36,017 bases of DNA from Deltaproteobacteria bacterium (GTDB taxonomy: Bacteria > Desulfobacterota > Syntrophobacteria > BM002). The stretch is from contig CP070735.1 of the NCBI GenBank assembly GCA_020347625.1, positions 2,358,685 through 2,394,701 of the forward strand, written 5' to 3'. The position numbers and the translations under genes are program-made. The notes under the pieces are model-generated. The model saw only the letters and a program-made list of their open reading frames with translations. It was not told the DNA's origin and did no database searches. How positions within the stretch are numbered: the stretch's first letter is position 1; each line of letters begins with the position of its first letter. Of this stretch, positions 33,003-36,017 are shown in pieces.

Positions 33003-33191
33003 CGGAGGGAGCTTCACTGTTTCAGCCCAGTAAGCCCCCCCATTCTGCTTGACAGTGAACATATCATTTTCTATTTTGTCAACAACTGTGAGAATGAATG
33101 GTGCTTTCCTTATTGGACATGCGTTCTGCGGCGACTTGATGTCGCATGAATCAACATGGTCCCGCAAACAACCAAGAGAGGAATAAACCAT

Positions 33192-34007
33192 ATGAAAGCG
33201 GTAATCTTGAGTGCGGGTCAGGGGCGACGGCTGTTGCCGCTCACTGTTGAATCTCCCAAATGCATATTGAACATCGATGGACAGTCTCTGATCGAGTGGC
33301 AAATAGATGAACTGGCCAAATGTGACATTGAACAGGTGACGGTAGTTGTCGGCTTTGGAGCCGAGCAGGTGGAACAACTTCTTAGCACCCGTTATGGGCC
33401 GCATCGGGTGCGGATTCTCTGTAACACGGCTTATGCCGACACGGACAACTTGGTCAGTTGCTGGGTTGCGCGCGAGGAGATGACCGAAGACTTTATTCTG
33501 TTGAACGGTGATACCTTATTCGAGGCGTCCGTGCTTCAGCGTTTGCTCCAGGCGCCGGTTCGACCCGTAACTCTGGTTACAGACCACAAGTTCAGCTACG
33601 ATGCCGATGACATGAAGGTTGCATTGGAAGGTGGCAGACTAGTCAGAATCGGCAAAGATCTCCCTCCTGACAACGTAGACGGAGAATCCATCGGGATGAT
33701 TCTCTTCCGCGGCGAGGGACCGACTCTATTCCGAGCGGCCATCGACCAGGCCTTGCTTGATCCTGCCGCACGCAAGCAGTGGTATCTGTCTGTCATCGAC
33801 CAGATGGCCCAGTCAATGCCAGTGTGGACATGTTCCATAGAAGGGTTGCAATGGTGTGAAGTGGACTATCCTGCCGATCTCCAGCAGGCGCAGCAGGTGG
33901 TAAGAGTGTGTGCTAACAACAAGGAACTATTGGGTGGGACGGGTGAAAGTTGCCGTATTACGGGCTACACCCGGCTTGCTGTACCTCCCAGGCGTCGTCG
34001 GCGCTAA
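33192..34007 (+). CDS. Sugar/choline-phosphate nucleotidyltransferase (LicC-like)
   Basis: From the ATG at 33192, about nine bases after GAGGA, the protein is 271 aa. It has the nucleotide-binding loop ILSAGQGRRLLPLT (residues 5-18), SPKCIL with Lys23, the segment YADTDNLVSCWVAREEM and the metal-binding LLNGDTLFE (Asp107). This arrangement is that of phosphocholine cytidylyltransferase-like enzymes, which make CDP-activated small alcohols or sugars. The last 20 residues are basic and unlike the family. It could supply a CDP-activated headgroup for the nearby phosphatidyltransferase, but the substrate cannot be read from the sequence. Convergent with a second nucleotidyltransferase gene. Confidence 0.85.
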   Translation: MKAVILSAGQGRRLLPLTVESPKCILNIDGQSLIEWQIDELAKCDIEQVTVVVGFGAEQVEQLLSTRYGPHRVRILCNTAYADTDNLVSCWVAREEMTEDFILLNGDTLFEASVLQRLLQAPVRPVTLVTDHKFSYDADDMKVALEGGRLVRIGKDLPPDNVDGESIGMILFRGEGPTLFRAAIDQALLDPAARKQWYLSVIDQMAQSMPVWTCSIEGLQWCEVDYPADLQQAQQVVRVCANNKELLGGTGESCRITGYTRLAVPPRRRRR

Positions 34008-34041
34008 ACAATGGATCGAGAGGATTCCTTGGTGTTGTGCC

Positions 34042-34851
34042 CTATGCTTTAGACCGTTGGTCAGCCACGATTTTTTCAACGAGCTTCCAGTCATCGACCG
34101 TATCGACATCTATACCAGCTTCCGGAAAAGGCATCAAAACTGCGCCAGCACTGAGTCCCAAACGGCGCGATATCTGCTTTAGACCCTCCGCAAGAGTCAG
34201 TCGACCTAATAAGTAACGCAAGACCGCCGTCCAACCCAAAACACTAATCACCCGTAAGGTTTTCTTGCGCTGGCTCTCTACCCTACGCCAAAAGTCAGCT
34301 GCAACCCGTGCACGAGGGCTCAGGAAACCAAAAAGGTTGCAGGAGCAGTAACCACCATCCTGCAATTTCGTCACTGTTCTTTGGGTCTCTGGGTATGTGC
34401 TGGCTACCAATTCATACGACACCAAGCCAACCGCTATGTCGCAACCAGAATTGCGTGCCTCGCGACAAAAGTAGTCCACCATCTCGCCACTCAGCAGTGC
34501 ATGGTCGGCAGTCGTTACTAGCACCGGGGAGTCGTCAGGAAGCGTCTGCAACACGTGGTAGGTGCTTGAGCTTGGTGTTGCCTGATTCTCAACCCACTTC
34601 ACCTCGCCTGAAGTGACTAGCCCACTGAGTTCCGCTTCCTGATCTATGGCGGCCTGATGAGGTCCACATAATATGCGGCTGTCTATTTCTTGAGCTGCAT
34701 TTAGGGCTTCCAGCACCCGCAGCACCATAGGAACACCGCCTAGAGGGACTAAAGCTTTACAGCAGACACCGGCGGTCTGGACCAGCGGATCGTCGGGCGC
34801 ACGATCCGCCGCAAGTACCAATGCAGCAAAAGCTCTTTTATCATTGCTCAT
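34042..34851 (-). CDS. MobA-like nucleotidyltransferase family protein
   Basis: The 269-aa protein has a GT-A-type nucleotidyltransferase start, AALVLAADRAPDDPL, followed by GVCCKALVPLGGVPMVLRVLEAL, then LVTTADHALLS with the expected metal-binding Asp. The usual glycine-rich GxGxR loop is replaced by DRAPDD, so nucleotide binding may differ. The C-terminal part has an unusual helical insert (LGWTAVLRYLLGRLTLAEGLKQISRRLG) before GIDVDTVDDW. Its ATG has no strong ribosome site. I cannot name a substrate; the neighbours suggest lipid or headgroup nucleotide chemistry. Confidence 0.75.
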   Translation of the reverse strand: MSNDKRAFAALVLAADRAPDDPLVQTAGVCCKALVPLGGVPMVLRVLEALNAAQEIDSRILCGPHQAAIDQEAELSGLVTSGEVKWVENQATPSSSTYHVLQTLPDDSPVLVTTADHALLSGEMVDYFCREARNSGCDIAVGLVSYELVASTYPETQRTVTKLQDGGYCSCNLFGFLSPRARVAADFWRRVESQRKKTLRVISVLGWTAVLRYLLGRLTLAEGLKQISRRLGLSAGAVLMPFPEAGIDVDTVDDWKLVEKIVADQRSKA

Positions 34852-35191
34852 GTAACTTTATCTCTTGCGCCAGTGAAGAATCCAAACCCATAGGATCTGG
34901 CTTTGAGTTGGCCCCCAAGGGCGTTTTAGAGTCTTTTCTTAATGCGATAGTCAGCTGGAGTAATGGAGTGGTGGAGTAATGGAGTAATGTAAAAACCTCT
35001 TAAGATTAAATCTTTGGGTTATAGCTTATTCCAACACTCCAATACTCCAGTACTCCAAAACCGCTTGACGTGCCTTCCGGCAAAACCATTGAAACTTGAC
35101 CTACCGCAAAGGACTAGGGGTTCTTTGACCAAATAATTCCGCTGAAAGAACAGCCTGGTTGGCCACGGTGACCATCACACACAGATGCCTC
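34852..35191. other. Intergenic region with an octamer inverted repeat
   Basis: These 340 bases between two minus-strand genes hold four TGGAG octamers and an inverted ACTCC array (34956-35057). The rest shows no gene, promoter or terminator that I would defend. Confidence 0.55.
34956..35057. repeat. TGGAG octamer array and its inverted copy
   Basis: Four tandem octamers, TGGAGTAA, TGGAGTGG, TGGAGTAA, TGGAGTAA, fill 34956-34987. After about 40 bases, 35029-35057 contains ACTCCAAT-type octamers. The reverse complement of the second array matches the first at 23 of 29 positions, forming an imperfect hairpin. Confidence 0.7.
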
Positions 35192-36017
35192 TTAGGCCAG
35201 TTCCTTACTGTAAATGCGGTAACGTTTATAAGCAATGCCCCCGATGGACTCGATGATGTTTTGCATGCCAATGTTGTCATCGAGAATCCAGGACATTTCC
35301 GCCTCCAGCACACCACGTCTGACGGCGGGCGCGCGCACTGCTTGTATTACCATTAAGGCAAGCGCCCCGCCCAAAAGGCCCTTCTGGTAGCGTTTGCGTA
35401 CACCCATAAGGGCAACCCGGACTGATTTCGGATGAGCAACTTTAAGACGCCAGAACAGTTTGAGCCAGCCGTAAGGCAAAAGTCTCCCGTTAAGGTCCTG
35501 AATAGCTTCATTGACGTTCGGCAAGGCCACCATCATGGCTGCGGGAACGCCCTCCACTTCTGCAATCTGAATGTAGTCTTCACGCACCAAGAGTTTCAAG
35601 GTTTCGCCCAAATGCTCAAATTCTGCCTCGGTAAACGGGACAAACCCCCAGTTCTGAGACCAGGCATCTTCAAAAATATCCTGCAGTATCTTTAGGTCCT
35701 CAGCAAAATGGGATTTACGCAACGGCCGAACACGCACGCGGCGGGATGCTCTTTTCATCGCAGCCAGCATGGCGGCGGAAAACTCGAAGTCTGTATTAAT
35801 GCGATAGGCCAGCAGGTCCTTCTCCTGGCGGTAGCCTTGTTCTTCGATCCTGGTGGCGTAGTGCGGACGGGCATGTCCCATCATGATTGATGGCGGGGTA
35901 TCATAACCTTCCACCAGCAAGCCGCATTCCTGATTAACTGACAGATTAAGGGGACCCAAAACACGACGCATTCCCTGATCGCGTAGCCATGTCTCCGCGG
36001 TATCCAGCAAGATCCGA
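35192..36017 (-). CDS. GNAT-fold acyltransferase, 5' end cut by the window edge (ceramide synthase-like)
   Basis: The frame is open to the right edge without a convincing start, so about 275 C-terminal residues are visible. They include RRVLGPLNLSVNQECGLLVEGYDTPP, MMGHARPHYATRIEEQGYRQEKDLLAYR, a central FEDAWSQNWGFVPFTEAEFEHLGETLKLL, and the acceptor-side core VALMGVRKRYQKGLLGGALALMVIQ with an acetyltransferase-like phosphopantetheine loop. The C-terminus reads EAEMSWILDDNIGMQNIIESIGGIAYKRYRIY. As I remember, this is the YghO-type group that includes the Caulobacter ceramide synthase (CCNA_01212), which N-acylates a sphingoid base. Function here is inferred from that and from the lipid kinase cluster. 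Confidence 0.65.
   Translation of the reverse strand, partial: RILLDTAETWLRDQGMRRVLGPLNLSVNQECGLLVEGYDTPPSIMMGHARPHYATRIEEQGYRQEKDLLAYRINTDFEFSAAMLAAMKRASRRVRVRPLRKSHFAEDLKILQDIFEDAWSQNWGFVPFTEAEFEHLGETLKLLVREDYIQIAEVEGVPAAMMVALPNVNEAIQDLNGRLLPYGWLKLFWRLKVAHPKSVRVALMGVRKRYQKGLLGGALALMVIQAVRAPAVRRGVLEAEMSWILDDNIGMQNIIESIGGIAYKRYRIYSKELA

Larger units (their letters stand above)
32634..33191. other. Divergent intergenic region between lptF and the LicC-like gene
   Basis: These 558 bases have a possible lptF promoter (32692-32719) and a perfect 8-bp inverted repeat (32985-33002). The reading frames across it are long on paper but have neither ribosome sites nor protein-like composition. Nothing else recognisable was seen. 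Confidence 0.5.

Noticed and set aside
32910-33404. 164-codon minus-strand frame upstream of and antisense to the LicC-like gene
   Set aside because: Half of it is the reverse of a well-supported gene, and it has no ribosome site or protein-like pattern.
35101-35316. 71-codon minus-strand frame
   Set aside because: Overlaps the 3' end of the acyltransferase gene in another frame and has no ribosome site.

Overview
The window reads as chromosomal DNA of a Gram-negative, probably anaerobic bacterium of the Desulfobacterota (former Deltaproteobacteria). This rests on outer-membrane genes (lptF, lptG, rfaE1, ugd, a family 9 glycosyltransferase), a biotin-dependent pyruvate/oxaloacetate carboxyltransferase, a type 4 (Fe-S) uracil-DNA glycosylase, and the block DUF4416 - yicC - remA-like - gmk - rlmB, an order I associate with that phylum. 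No rRNA, tRNA, CRISPR array, insertion sequence or prophage was seen. The assignment is by gene content only.

Layout. 1-15.8 kb: almost everything is on the minus strand. Read in transcription order (right to left): a Cys-rich Rossmann protein, a nitroreductase with its own promoter, a lipoprotein, coaBC, a uracil-DNA glycosylase, nfeD plus a slipin (membrane quality-control pair), a Lys/Glu/Pro-repeat protein with a Rho_N-like domain, an HD hydrolase, two tiny ORFs, the biotin carboxyltransferase, purC, a ParB-domain protein, a spore-photoproduct-lyase-like radical SAM protein, a DUF374 acyltransferase, a secreted nuclease and a Nudix hydrolase. At the left edge an unidentified gene starts under a promoter overlapped by a perfect palindrome. 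16-18.4 kb: tatD, maf and yggS on the plus strand behind a consensus-like promoter and a long leader with an inverted repeat. 18.4-24.4 kb (minus): rlmB, gmk, remA-like, yicC, DUF4416, ugd, rfaE1. 24.9-26.0 kb (plus): a heptosyltransferase-like enzyme.

26-36 kb is the most unusual part. One tight minus-strand operon encodes, in transcription order, a CDP-alcohol phosphatidyltransferase, a diacylglycerol/sphingoid-type lipid kinase and a protein resembling mitochondrial Tam41 CDP-diacylglycerol synthase. Together these would phosphorylate a lipid, activate it as a CDP-lipid and attach a polar headgroup. Around it lie a calcineurin-like phosphoesterase (divergent), lptG and lptF, a phosphocholine-cytidylyltransferase-like enzyme, a second nucleotidyltransferase, and at the right edge a GNAT-fold acyltransferase of the type I recall for bacterial ceramide synthase. 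My working interpretation is a dedicated, possibly sphingolipid-based, anionic lipid headgroup pathway beside the LPS export genes. The serine palmitoyltransferase that would clinch it is not in the window and would have to lie elsewhere, for example past the right edge.

Several intergenic regions carry short tandem arrays of degenerate 7- or 8-base units, at three places arranged as long imperfect inverted repeats. They are the most conspicuous non-coding structure here.
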